From assembly GCA_964577825.1 (NCBI GenBank), contig CAZOBJ010000010.1, positions 1-55,023 of the forward strand: DNA of 55,023 nucleotides. The letters are read 5' to 3'. Position numbers and translations under genes: made by a program. This DNA is from CAZOBJ01 sp964577825 (GTDB lineage Bacteria; Planctomycetota; SZUA-567; JAFGNG01). The notes under the pieces are model-generated. The model saw only the letters and a list, made by a program, of their open reading frames with translations. It did no database searches and was not told the origin of the DNA. Of this stretch, positions 23,377 through 31,520 are shown in pieces; within the stretch, counting starts at the first letter, position 1; each line of letters opens with the position of its first letter.

Positions 23377-26244
23377 TCACCCGTCCTCGCCGAAGAAGTC
23401 CTCGACCGCGTCCAGGAACTCCTGCCGGTCGCCGAAGATCTCGGCCTCGGCGGGCAGGCTGTCGAGGAACATGCGCCCGTAGCGCTTGACCGCCACCCGG
23501 CGGTCCGCGATGATCACGAGCCCGCGGTCCGTGCGCGAGCGGATGAGCCGGCCGAACCCCTGCTTGAACCGGATCACCGCGCTGGGCACCGAGTACGTGA
23601 GGAAGGCGTCGCGGCCCGCGGCCTCGACCTGCTCGCACCGGGCCTGCACAATGGGCTCGGTGTGCACGGCAAAGGGCAGGCGCGCGATCGTGAGGCACGA
23701 GAGCGCTTCGCCCACCACGTCCACGCCCTCCCAGAAGCTGTGCGTGCCCAACAGCACGCTGTGCACGTCGCGGGTGAACACCCCGGTGATGTGCTCGCGC
23801 GAGCCGCTCTCGCCCTGGGCCAGGAGCACGATGCCGTCGCCGGACATGGCCTCGGTGAGCCGGCGGTAGGTCTCGCGCAGCATGTGGTAGCTCGTAAACA
23901 AGGCCAGCCCTCGGCCCCGGGTGCGGCGGTACACCTGGGCCAGCAGGGCCGAGAGCCCCTGGATGTAGTCCTCGGACCCGCGCCGGTCGGGCTCGGACAG
24001 GAACGCGGGCACGGCCACCAGGCACTGGCGGTCGAAGTCGAAGGGGCTGGGCGCCTGGAGGGTGCGCAGCCGGTCGCGGCCGATTCGGTCGATGCCCAGG
24101 CGGCCGGCCAGGAAGTCGAACCGGTCGCGCACGGACAGCGTGGCCGAGGTGAAGATGCAGCTCATCTTCTTGGCGTAGACCTGGTCGTGCATGAGCTCGG
24201 CGATGGACAGGGGCGCCGCGTACGCCGCGGCCCCGCCCTGGCGGGCGGGCAGGCGGTCGACCCAGTACACGTAGTTCGCTTCGCTGCCCGCGAGCACGAA
24301 CTCGATGTCGGCCACGTTCTCGCGCAGCCACTGGATGACGGCCTCGAGCTCGCGCTGGAAGTCGCGCCGGTACGCCAGCCCGCCGGCGGGCGTCTCGCGC
24401 AGGGCCTCGGCCACGGCCTCGGCCGCGCGCATAACCTCGGCGAGGGCGCTGACAAGCGTCTGCTTGGCCCGGTCCACGGGCGCCCAGGCGCGCGGGCGCT
24501 TGCGCGCCTCGGCGAACCGGTGCCGGTCGGAGACCGGGCCCCGGCGCGGGAGCGTGCCTGCGAGCGCGTCGAAGAAGGGCGCCACGTGCTCCTCGGCCGC
24601 CTGCACGGCGGCGAGCATGCGCTCGCAATGCTTGCGGCACAGGTCCGCCAGCTCGTCGGGCAGGCTCGCCTCGGGGCTCGAGAGGCCCGCCAGCACGCTC
24701 GGGCCCAGGCCCGTGCCGCCGCGGCGGCCCCGGCGGCGGCGGTAGAGCCGGCGCAGGACCTGGAACGCCCGGGACTGGCTCACCTCCACGGTCAGGTGCC
24801 CGGTGGCCGCGGCCTCCAGGTTGTGGGCCTCGTCGAACACCACGTGCCGGTACTCGGGCAGGACCGCGCTTTCCATGTTCAGCTCCGCGAACACGAGCGC
24901 GTGGTTGGCGACCACCAGGTCCGCGCGCAGGCTCAGGGCCCGGGCCCGGCGCAGGAAGCAGCGCCCGTACATGGGGCAGCCCCGGCCCAGGCACTCGTCG
25001 CCGATCGTGCGCAGCTTCGCCCACAGCGCGCCGAAGTCCGGCCGGCCCGTGAGCACGCACTCGGCCACGTCGCCGGTTTCGGTGCGCGCGGCCCAGCTCA
25101 CGAGCACGCACAGGGGGATGCGCTCTTCGCGGGCGAGCTCGCGGTCCGCGGCGTCGAGCAAGTACAGGAGCTTGCGCAGGCACAGGTAGTTGCCCCGGCC
25201 CTTGATGAGCGCAGTGCGAAGCTCGGTGCCCAGGGCTTGCTCCACGAGGGGGATGTCCTTGTCGAAGAGCTGGGCCTGGAGGTTCTTCGTGTTCGTGGAC
25301 AGGATGACCGGAAACTTTTCGCGCACGCTGAAAAGCGCCGCGGGCACCAGGTACGCCAGGCTCTTGCCGATGCCCGTGGGCGCCTCCACGAGCAGGTGCT
25401 CGTCGCCGCACAGGGCCTCGGCCACGGATCGGGCCATGGCCACCTGGCCCTCGCGCGCCTCGTACGAGGACAGCGACCCGTCCAGGGCCCCGCCCGGCTC
25501 GAACAGCGCGGCCACCTCGTCCGGGTCCGGGCCGCCGTGGGGCCGGTCGAGCTCGCGCGCGGGCGGCTTGGACTCAATGAGAGACCGGTGGCTCGCGAAC
25601 AGGTCCGCGTACGCGCGCCGCTCGCGGCCGAACCGGCGGGGAAACCGCTCGCGGTCCACCCGCTGAAAGAACTCGCGGTACGGATGGCGGCGCAGGGGCG
25701 CGAGCAGGTCGTTGATCTCGCCGACCACGGCCTCGGGCAGGGCCAGGGCCGCGTCCCGGATGCGCCGCCACAGGGCGAGCGTGGTCTCGCAGTCCGCGAG
25801 CGCCCGATGCGCGCGGCTCGGGGCCAGGTCCAGAGCCTCGGCCAGGAACCCGAGCGCATGGCTCTGCAACGTGGGAAACAGGATGCGGCTCAGGCCCACG
25901 GTGTCCAGCATCCGGTGCGAGAACGCGTCGGCCGTGGCCGCCTGGAGGAACGCCCGCTCGAAGGACGCGTTGTGCGCGATGTAGACCGGGTCCTCGCGCT
26001 CCAGGAACCGGAGGAATCCGGCCGCCACCTCGTCCATGGGCCGGGCGTCCTGGAGCATGTCCGCGGTGATGCCGGTCAGGTTCACGATCGCCGGCGGGGG
26101 CATGCGCCCGGGTTTGACCAGGACCTCGAACCGGTCGGTGATGTTGTCGCCTTCCAGCACCGCGGCGCCCAGCTCCAGGATCTCGTCCCGGGCGGGGTCG
26201 ATGCCCGTGGTCTCGATGTCGATGGCAACAACGGTCTTGTACAT
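23377..26244 (-). CDS. dinG: DinG-family ATP-dependent DNA helicase with N-terminal 3'-5' exonuclease domain
   Basis: A 955-residue protein. Residues 1-170 are a DnaQ-type exonuclease with all three motifs: AIDIETTG (Asp9/Glu11), HNASFE and HRALADCE. The helicase part begins near residue 265 with EAPTGIGKSLAY (Walker A) and FDEAHN (DEAH). An iron-sulphur domain has Cys in NYLC and ECLGRGCPMYGRC, and LLGTHSFWEGVD and GFGRLIRS complete the XPD-like core. It would unwind DNA during repair or replication-fork rescue. The exonuclease-helicase layout is that of Gram-positive-type DinG; the presence of a complete iron-sulphur ligand set alongside it is notable. The ATG at 26244 begins the conserved exonuclease strand. 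Confidence 0.9.
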   Translation of the reverse strand: MYKTVVAIDIETTGIDPARDEILELGAAVLEGDNITDRFEVLVKPGRMPPPAIVNLTGITADMLQDARPMDEVAAGFLRFLEREDPVYIAHNASFERAFLQAATADAFSHRMLDTVGLSRILFPTLQSHALGFLAEALDLAPSRAHRALADCETTLALWRRIRDAALALPEAVVGEINDLLAPLRRHPYREFFQRVDRERFPRRFGRERRAYADLFASHRSLIESKPPARELDRPHGGPDPDEVAALFEPGGALDGSLSSYEAREGQVAMARSVAEALCGDEHLLVEAPTGIGKSLAYLVPAALFSVREKFPVILSTNTKNLQAQLFDKDIPLVEQALGTELRTALIKGRGNYLCLRKLLYLLDAADRELAREERIPLCVLVSWAARTETGDVAECVLTGRPDFGALWAKLRTIGDECLGRGCPMYGRCFLRRARALSLRADLVVANHALVFAELNMESAVLPEYRHVVFDEAHNLEAAATGHLTVEVSQSRAFQVLRRLYRRRRGRRGGTGLGPSVLAGLSSPEASLPDELADLCRKHCERMLAAVQAAEEHVAPFFDALAGTLPRRGPVSDRHRFAEARKRPRAWAPVDRAKQTLVSALAEVMRAAEAVAEALRETPAGGLAYRRDFQRELEAVIQWLRENVADIEFVLAGSEANYVYWVDRLPARQGGAAAYAAPLSIAELMHDQVYAKKMSCIFTSATLSVRDRFDFLAGRLGIDRIGRDRLRTLQAPSPFDFDRQCLVAVPAFLSEPDRRGSEDYIQGLSALLAQVYRRTRGRGLALFTSYHMLRETYRRLTEAMSGDGIVLLAQGESGSREHITGVFTRDVHSVLLGTHSFWEGVDVVGEALSCLTIARLPFAVHTEPIVQARCEQVEAAGRDAFLTYSVPSAVIRFKQGFGRLIRSRTDRGLVIIADRRVAVKRYGRMFLDSLPAEAEIFGDRQEFLDAVEDFFGEDG

Positions 26245-26303
26245 GGGCCAGGCCTGCGTCCGGGGCGCGTGCGGCCCCGGGGGCCGCGGGCGGCACAGCG
26301 GAC

Positions 26304-26615
26304 TCACGCGCCCGATGGGGTCCCGCTGCGGTCGGACGGCTGGGCGGCTTGCCCGCCGAGCACGCTCTCTGCATCCTCGGCGATGGACCGGGCGGCCTGC
26401 ATGGTCGCCTCCTCGCGGTCGCGCAACGACTGCTGGCGGTCCGCGCGGGCCCGGGCGCGCTCCTCGCGTTTGCGGCGGCGCTCCAGGAGCTTGGCCTGGA
26501 GCTCCTCCTCTCGGTTCACCAGCCGGATGAGGTAGAGCATCCACAGGAACGCGCCGACCGCGGCGAGCACCAGCATGCCCGCGGCCACCGCACCGGCCTT
26601 CCACACGATTCCCAT
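26304..26615 (-). CDS. Small membrane protein with a charged coiled coil
   Basis: A 103-residue protein. AGAVAAGMLVLAAVGAFLWMLYLI (about residues 7-30) is a membrane span, followed by a highly charged Arg/Glu coiled coil (residues 34-80) and a short polar tail. There is no recognised family. It has its own likely promoter at 26709-26681 and lies 59 bases upstream of dinG, so the two may be co-transcribed. Its layout resembles the small protein at 16919-17212, but the sequences are not clearly related. Confidence 0.6.
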   Translation of the reverse strand: MGIVWKAGAVAAGMLVLAAVGAFLWMLYLIRLVNREEELQAKLLERRRKREERARARADRQQSLRDREEATMQAARSIAEDAESVLGGQAAQPSDRSGTPSGA

Positions 26616-26680
26616 GCAGGCTCTCCTGCGCCGGGCGTGCACAGCGGATACCGCGCTGTCCGACGATGTGCGCGACCTCT

Positions 26681-26709
26681 CTCTTATCACGCGCACACGC
26701 CCCGGTCAA
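26681..26709 (-). promoter_or_regulatory. Promoter for the small membrane protein and dinG
   Basis: On the minus strand TTGACC (26709-26704), a 17-base spacer and TAAGAG (26686-26681), within TGATAAGAG. It lies about 65 bases upstream of the ATG at 26615 and back to back with the recN promoter. Confidence 0.5.
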
Positions 26710-26730
26710 GCCCCTGACGCGGCTGCGACC

Positions 26731-26758
26731 TTGACACCGGCCCAAGCCGTGGCAGAAT
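26731..26758 (+). promoter_or_regulatory. Promoter for recN
   Basis: A consensus -35 TTGACA (26731-26736), a 16-base spacer and CAGAAT (26753-26758). Transcription would start near 26765, about 95 bases before the recN ATG. The leader contains two inverted GCGAAGC/GGCGCC-type stretches but no clear LexA box. Confidence 0.6.
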
Positions 26759-26861
26759 AGCGTCGGTCCGCGACTGCGGCGCCGTGCTTCGCCAGGCATT
26801 CGGAGATCCTTCGCAGGTTCGGCGAAGCGGGCGGCGCCCTCCTGCCTTGAGGCCGAGGCGT

Positions 26862-28565
26862 ATGCTCGCCGAGTTCCACGCGCGCAACTTCGTGATCCTC
26901 GAACAGGCCGCGCTGCGGTTCGGCGCCGGGTTCAACGCCATCTCCGGCGAGACCGGGGCGGGCAAGAGCCTGATCGCCGGGGCCCTGGGCGTGGTGCTGG
27001 GCCAGGATCGGTTCCACACCGACCAGGTGCGCGCCGGGGCGTCGTGCGCGTCGCTGACCGCGGTCTTTGAGCTCTCCGAGGACCGGGTCGCCGCGCTGGA
27101 GCAGGCCTGCGACCTGGCGCTTGCCGAGGCGCGCGACGAGGGCCTGGTGCTCGCGCGCGAGTGCCCGCGCGAGGGCCGCACCCGCAGCACGGTCAACGGC
27201 CGGCCCGTGCCCGCGGCCGTGCTGCGCGGCCTGGGCGAGCGGCTCATGGACCTCTCGGCCCAGGACGAGCACACCGCGCTTCGCACGAGCGCGCACCAGC
27301 GCGTGCTCCTGGACCGGTTCGGCGGGCTGGAAGACCGGGCCGGGCGCACGGCCGACGCGTACCGGCGGCTGCGCGAGCTCGTCGACCGTCTGGAGGGCGG
27401 GGCCGCGCTGCGCGAGGAGCGCCAGCGCGAACTCGAACGCGTGCGCCACGAGCGCGACACGCTCGCGGCCCTGGCCCCGGACCCGACCGCGGACGCCGCG
27501 CTGGAGGAGCGCCTCGCCTTCCTGGAGAACGCCGCGCGCGTGCGGGCCTTCTGCGGCCGGGCCGTGGATACGCTGTACGAGTCCGACGACGCGGTCGAAG
27601 GGCGCCTCGGCGCGCTCGCGCGCGAGGCCGAAGACCTCGGCGGCCTGGCCGCGGAGCTGCGCGAGGCGGCGGAGCACTTGCAGGCGGCCGGCGCCTCGGT
27701 GGAGGAAGCGGTGCGCGCCCTGCGCACCTGCGAGGCGGCCACGGACGTGGACCCCCGGGAGCTCGACGAGGCGCGCGAGCGGCGCGAGGCCCTGCGCGAG
27801 GAGGCCCGCCGCCACGACTGCGCGGTCGAGGACCTCGCCGACCGGCTGGCCGCGCTGGAGGACCGCGCCCGCACGCTGGAGGCCTGGACGAGCGACGAGC
27901 AGGACCTCGCGCCCGCGGCGCAACGGGCGGCCGCGGACTTGCGCAAGGCGGCCGCGGACCTGCGCGCCGCGCGCGAGCGCACGGGCCGCCGGCTCGCGCG
28001 CGCGGTCAAGGAGCGGCTCCAGCGCCTGGGTATGCGGAGCGCGGACTTCGCCGTGCGCCTGGAGCCCCTGGTCGGCGACGACGCCTCGCCCGCGGACCTG
28101 GCCCGCCAGGCCTCCGAGGCCGGGCTCGAAGAGGTCGTCTTCACCCTGCGGCCCAACCCCGGCGAGCCGTGGGGCACGCTCGCGCGCACGGCCTCGGGCG
28201 GCGAGACCACGCGCGCCATGCTCGCGGTGAAGTCCGCGCTCGCGGCCGCGCATCCGCAGCCCGTGCTCTTTTTCGACGAGATCGATGCGGGCGTGGGCGG
28301 GCGGCTGGCCGGGCCGATCGGCGAGGAGCTCGCCGCGCTCGCCCGGGGCAGGCAGGTCATCGCGATCACGCACCTGCCGCAGATCGCCGGGCTCGCCGAC
28401 CACCACCTGGTCGTGCGCAAGCACACGCACGCGGGCCGCACCCGCGCCACGATCGAGACCCTGGCCGGCGACGACCGGGTGGCCGAGCTCGCGGCCATGA
28501 TCCGCGGCCGCGCCGCCACGGCCACCACCCTGGCCCAGGCACGCGAGATGCTAAGGGAACGATAG
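26862..28565 (+). CDS. recN: DNA repair protein RecN
   Basis: A 567-residue SMC-like ATPase for double-strand break repair. The N-terminal ATPase half has FNAISGETGAGKSLI (Walker A, about residues 27-41). A long Arg/Glu/Ala-rich coiled coil spans about residues 150-400. The C-terminal half has the signature TASGGETTRAMLA, Walker B PVLFFDEIDAGVGG and the switch His in AITHLPQIAG. Length matches the family. It is followed after 51 bases by hslV, with a good ribosome site, so a recN-hslV-hslU operon is likely. The ATG at 26862 begins the conserved FHARNFVIL strand. Confidence 0.93.
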   Translation: MLAEFHARNFVILEQAALRFGAGFNAISGETGAGKSLIAGALGVVLGQDRFHTDQVRAGASCASLTAVFELSEDRVAALEQACDLALAEARDEGLVLARECPREGRTRSTVNGRPVPAAVLRGLGERLMDLSAQDEHTALRTSAHQRVLLDRFGGLEDRAGRTADAYRRLRELVDRLEGGAALREERQRELERVRHERDTLAALAPDPTADAALEERLAFLENAARVRAFCGRAVDTLYESDDAVEGRLGALAREAEDLGGLAAELREAAEHLQAAGASVEEAVRALRTCEAATDVDPRELDEARERREALREEARRHDCAVEDLADRLAALEDRARTLEAWTSDEQDLAPAAQRAAADLRKAAADLRAARERTGRRLARAVKERLQRLGMRSADFAVRLEPLVGDDASPADLARQASEAGLEEVVFTLRPNPGEPWGTLARTASGGETTRAMLAVKSALAAAHPQPVLFFDEIDAGVGGRLAGPIGEELAALARGRQVIAITHLPQIAGLADHHLVVRKHTHAGRTRATIETLAGDDRVAELAAMIRGRAATATTLAQAREMLRER

Positions 28566-28616
28566 ACCGAGAACACGGGAGGGCCGACGCAGGCCCGTGC
28601 CGCAAGGAGAGCACTC

Positions 28617-29147
28617 GTGAGCGCCCATGCGACCACCATTCTCGCCGTGCATCGCCAGGGCCAGGCGGCCCTGGGCGGGGACGGCCAGGTGACCCTGCAG
28701 AACGAGATCGTCAAGCATTCGGCCTGCAAGATCCGCCGGCTCGCGGGCGGCCGGGTGCTCGTGGGCTTCGCGGGCTCGGCCGCGGACGCGTTCGCGCTCC
28801 TGGAGCGGTTCGACAAGCGCTTGGAGGAGTACAACGGCGCCCTGGTGCGCGCGGCCACGGAGCTGGCCAAGGACTGGCGCACCGACCGCGTGCTGCGCAG
28901 GCTGGAGAGCATGATGATCGCCATGGACAAGACCGCCGCGCTGTTGCTCGGCGGCGCCGGCGACGTGATCGAGTCCGACGACGAGGTTCTGGCCATCGGC
29001 TCGGGCGGCGGGTACGCCGCGGCCGCGGCGCGCGCCCTGGTGCGGCACACGGACATGGCGCCCGTCGAGGTCGTGCGCGAGGCGCTGGGCATCGCCGCGC
29101 GCATCTGCGTGTACACGAACAGCGAGATCACCGTAGAGGAACTCTGA
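28617..29147 (+). CDS. hslV: ATP-dependent protease proteolytic subunit HslV
   Basis: A 176-residue protein. It begins MSAHA followed by TTILAV, so self-cleavage or processing after residue 5 would expose the catalytic Thr6. GGDGQVTL, KIRRLAGGRVLVGFAGSAADAF and DEVLAIGSGGGYAAAAARAL match the family. It forms a double hexamer that degrades proteins fed by HslU. The start is GTG (28617) with AAGGAGAG upstream; the five-residue propeptide is longer than the single Met of E. coli. The gene lies 18 bases upstream of hslU. Confidence 0.93.
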   Translation: MSAHATTILAVHRQGQAALGGDGQVTLQNEIVKHSACKIRRLAGGRVLVGFAGSAADAFALLERFDKRLEEYNGALVRAATELAKDWRTDRVLRRLESMMIAMDKTAALLLGGAGDVIESDDEVLAIGSGGGYAAAAARALVRHTDMAPVEVVREALGIAARICVYTNSEITVEEL

Positions 29148-29165
29148 CCCGCAGCGAGGAGACGC

Positions 29166-30539
29166 ATGAAGGTCGTGGACCAAGACGCCAAGCTCGACGC
29201 CCTGACCCCGCGCGGCATCGTGGCTGCGCTGGACCAGTACGTGATCGGCCAGGACGAGGCCAAGCGCGCGGTGGCGCTCGCGATCCGCAACCGGTGGCGC
29301 CGCCAGCAGCTTCCCGAGGAGGTCGCGCGCGAGATCACGCCCAAGAACATCATCATGATCGGGCCCACGGGCGTGGGCAAGACCGAGATCGCCCGGCGGC
29401 TGGCGGCCATGATCGATGCGCCGTTCATCAAGGTGGAGGCGAGCAAGTACACCGAGGTCGGGTACCAGGGCCGCGACGTGGAGAGCATGGTCCGCGACCT
29501 GGTGAAGCTCAGCGTCGGCCAGGTGCGCGCGGCCGAGACCGCCCGGGTGATGCCCGAGGCAGAGCGCCAGGCCGAGGAGCGGCTCCTGGACCTGCTGCTG
29601 CCCGCGCCCGAGCCGTCCGCGAGCGCCCAGCCCGAGGAGCGCGAGTCCGAACAGGCCCGCCACGCGCGCACCCGCGAGAAGCTGCGCGCCAAGCTGCGCG
29701 CCGGGGGGCTGGACGAGCGCATGGTCGAGCTGTCGGTGCGGCGCAGCCCGAACGTGGGCGGGATCATGGGCCTGGCCGGCAGCGAAGAGCTGGGCCTGGA
29801 GATGCAGGACATGCTCGAGAAGATGCTCCCCGAGCGGCGCACCCGCCGCCGAGTGCGCGTGGCGGACGCGCGGCGCATGTTGGCCCAGGAAGAGGCGGAC
29901 AAGCTGGTGGACGAGGAAGCGGTCTCCCGCCGCGGGGTGGAGCGCGCCGAGCAGTCGGGCATCATCTTCCTGGACGAGATCGACAAGGTCATCGCCTCGG
30001 GCCGAAGCGAAGGCCCGGACGTGAGCCGCGAAGGGGTGCAGCGCGACCTGTTGCCCATCGTGGAGGGGTCGACCGTGAACACGCGCCAGGGCCTTGTGCA
30101 GACGCAGCACATCCTGTTCATCGCCGCGGGCGCGTTCCACGGCAAGAGCCCGAGCGACCTGATCCCGGAGCTCCAGGGGCGGTTCCCCATCCGGGTGAGC
30201 CTCGGGGCCCTCACCCGCGCCGACTTCGTGCGCATCCTCACCCACCCGAAGAACGCCCTGACCATGCAGGTCCAACAGCTCCTGGGCACCGAGGGCGTGG
30301 AGGTCCGGTTCCAGGACGAGGCCCTTGACGCCCTGGCCGAGCTCGCCGAGCGGGTGAACCGCATCAGCCAAGACATCGGCGCCCGGCGGCTGTACACGGT
30401 CATGGAGAAGCTCATGGAAGAGGTGAGCTTCCGCGGCCCGGACCTCGAGGGCGAGCGCGTGGACGTGACCGCGCAGATGGTCCGCGACCGCCTGGCGGAC
30501 CTGGCCGAAGACGAGGACCTGAACAAGTACATTCTGTAG
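29166..30539 (+). CDS. hslU: ATP-dependent protease ATPase subunit HslU
   Basis: A 457-residue AAA+ unfoldase that partners HslV. It has LDQYVIGQDEAKRAVA at the N-terminus, IGPTGVGKTEIARRLA (Walker A, about residues 63-78), KYTEVGYQGRDVE (pore loop), FLDEIDK (Walker B), the sensor/arginine-finger region and the extreme C-terminus LNKYIL that docks into HslV. An intermediate (I) domain of about 130 residues lies between Walker A and B. All functional motifs are intact. GAGGAGACGC precedes the ATG at 29166. Confidence 0.95.
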   Translation: MKVVDQDAKLDALTPRGIVAALDQYVIGQDEAKRAVALAIRNRWRRQQLPEEVAREITPKNIIMIGPTGVGKTEIARRLAAMIDAPFIKVEASKYTEVGYQGRDVESMVRDLVKLSVGQVRAAETARVMPEAERQAEERLLDLLLPAPEPSASAQPEERESEQARHARTREKLRAKLRAGGLDERMVELSVRRSPNVGGIMGLAGSEELGLEMQDMLEKMLPERRTRRRVRVADARRMLAQEEADKLVDEEAVSRRGVERAEQSGIIFLDEIDKVIASGRSEGPDVSREGVQRDLLPIVEGSTVNTRQGLVQTQHILFIAAGAFHGKSPSDLIPELQGRFPIRVSLGALTRADFVRILTHPKNALTMQVQQLLGTEGVEVRFQDEALDALAELAERVNRISQDIGARRLYTVMEKLMEEVSFRGPDLEGERVDVTAQMVRDRLADLAEDEDLNKYIL

Positions 30540-30556
30540 TGATCGTGCGCTCGCGC

Positions 30557-30584
30557 TTGCATCGGCGCAAGTTTGTGGTATAGT
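30557..30584 (+). promoter_or_regulatory. Promoter for the receiver-domain gene
   Basis: TTGCAT (30557-30562), a 16-base spacer and TATAGT (30579-30584), with a second TATAG overlapping downstream. It lies in the 89 bases between hslU and the receiver gene, about 40 bases before the ATG at 30629, with AAAGGA upstream of that start. Confidence 0.65.
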
Positions 30585-30628
30585 ATAGAGTTCTGTCATA
30601 CGCAGCGAACCGAAAGGACCGCGCATCC

Positions 30629-31114
30629 ATGGCCAAGCGCAAGCGCATCCTGTACGCCGAGGACAACCCCAGCCACCAGCAGATCATGACCAAGTGGCTG
30701 TCCGACTACGAGGTTGTGGTCCTCGACAACCCGGACGACGCGTACGAGTTCGCCGCCAAGGCGGCCCACCTGGGCGAGCCGGTGGACCTGTTCCTGCTCG
30801 ACATCACCCTGTACCAGAAGCACGACCCCGCCTCGCGGCGGGAGTGGGTGTACCACGACATGCCCATCGACCAGGGCATCGCCCTGGCCAAGCTCTTGCG
30901 CAAGATCCCGGACTACGAGGACACGCCGATCATCTTCCTGAGCGCCAAGCTCAAGCTCGAGGAGCACCGCGAAAAGCTCGCCAACCGCGTCCGGGCCATC
31001 TGCCTGCAGAAGCCCGTGCCCTACGCCCGGTTGCAGGAGCTGCTTACCGACCTCTTGGGCACGCCGGAGAAGGGCACCTGGCAGAAGCTGGCCTCCTGGA
31101 TCGGGTGGGAGTAG
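30629..31114 (+). CDS. Stand-alone response-regulator receiver domain protein
   Basis: A 161-residue CheY-like protein. The acidic pocket is Glu11-Asp12 (LYAEDN), the phosphoacceptor is Asp58 (LFLLDI), the conserved Ser is in IIFLSAK and the Lys in LQKPVP. Between Asp58 and helix 3 there is an insertion of about 20 residues (YQKHDPASRREWVYHDMPID), longer than usual. No output domain is present, and the C-terminus ends in an amphipathic helix with Trp residues. It may act by protein contact, as CheY does, perhaps in motility. No histidine kinase gene is nearby. It is transcribed from its own promoter. Confidence 0.82.
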   Translation: MAKRKRILYAEDNPSHQQIMTKWLSDYEVVVLDNPDDAYEFAAKAAHLGEPVDLFLLDITLYQKHDPASRREWVYHDMPIDQGIALAKLLRKIPDYEDTPIIFLSAKLKLEEHREKLANRVRAICLQKPVPYARLQELLTDLLGTPEKGTWQKLASWIGWE

Positions 31115-31174
31115 GCCGGCGCCGTACCCTGGGGCGCGAAGGGGCGCGAACCGACCGCCACCAGGGTTGCCCCC

Positions 31175-31503
31175 GATCTTCCCTCCCCCTGCCCCCTCCC
31201 GGAGGGAGGGGGGGACGGCTGGGGCGTCCTGCGCACGCTCCCTCTGCCCTCGGGAGACTGCTCTGGTGAGCGGTCGTTCTTCCCCTCCGTACGGAATACA
31301 GGCATGGCGAGGGGCGCCTCTCTCTCCCCGCGGGAGAGGGCCGGGGAGAGGGACCCTTCTCCCTCTCCCCCCGGGAGAGGGCCGGGGAGAGGGCCGGGGT
31401 GAGGGACGTAGCGCGCGCTCTCGTTCGTGTCTCGCATCGCGCCCTTCTCTGCGGCGGCAACAACCGCTCCCTCCCCCTCACCCCCTCCCGGAGGGAGGGG
31501 GGG
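31175..31503. repeat. G+C-rich palindromic repeat island 5
   Basis: The island contains CTCCCTCCC/GGAGGGAGG elements at both ends (about 31175-31215 and 31470-31503). Between them lie at least three copies of the CTCTCCC/GGGAGAGG type, ending GGGGTGAGGGACGTA. It fills the space between the convergent receiver gene and waaA. No gene is supported. The elements are the same as those in the other islands, some with deletions. Confidence 0.85.
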
Positions 31504-31520
31504 CACGCGTGCGCAAAGGC

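Noticed and set aside
26687..30562. Open frame of 1291 codons on the minus strand
   Set aside because: It runs opposite recN, hslV and hslU, is almost only Ser, Arg, Ala and Thr, and has no domain. It is a shadow of high-G+C codon bias.
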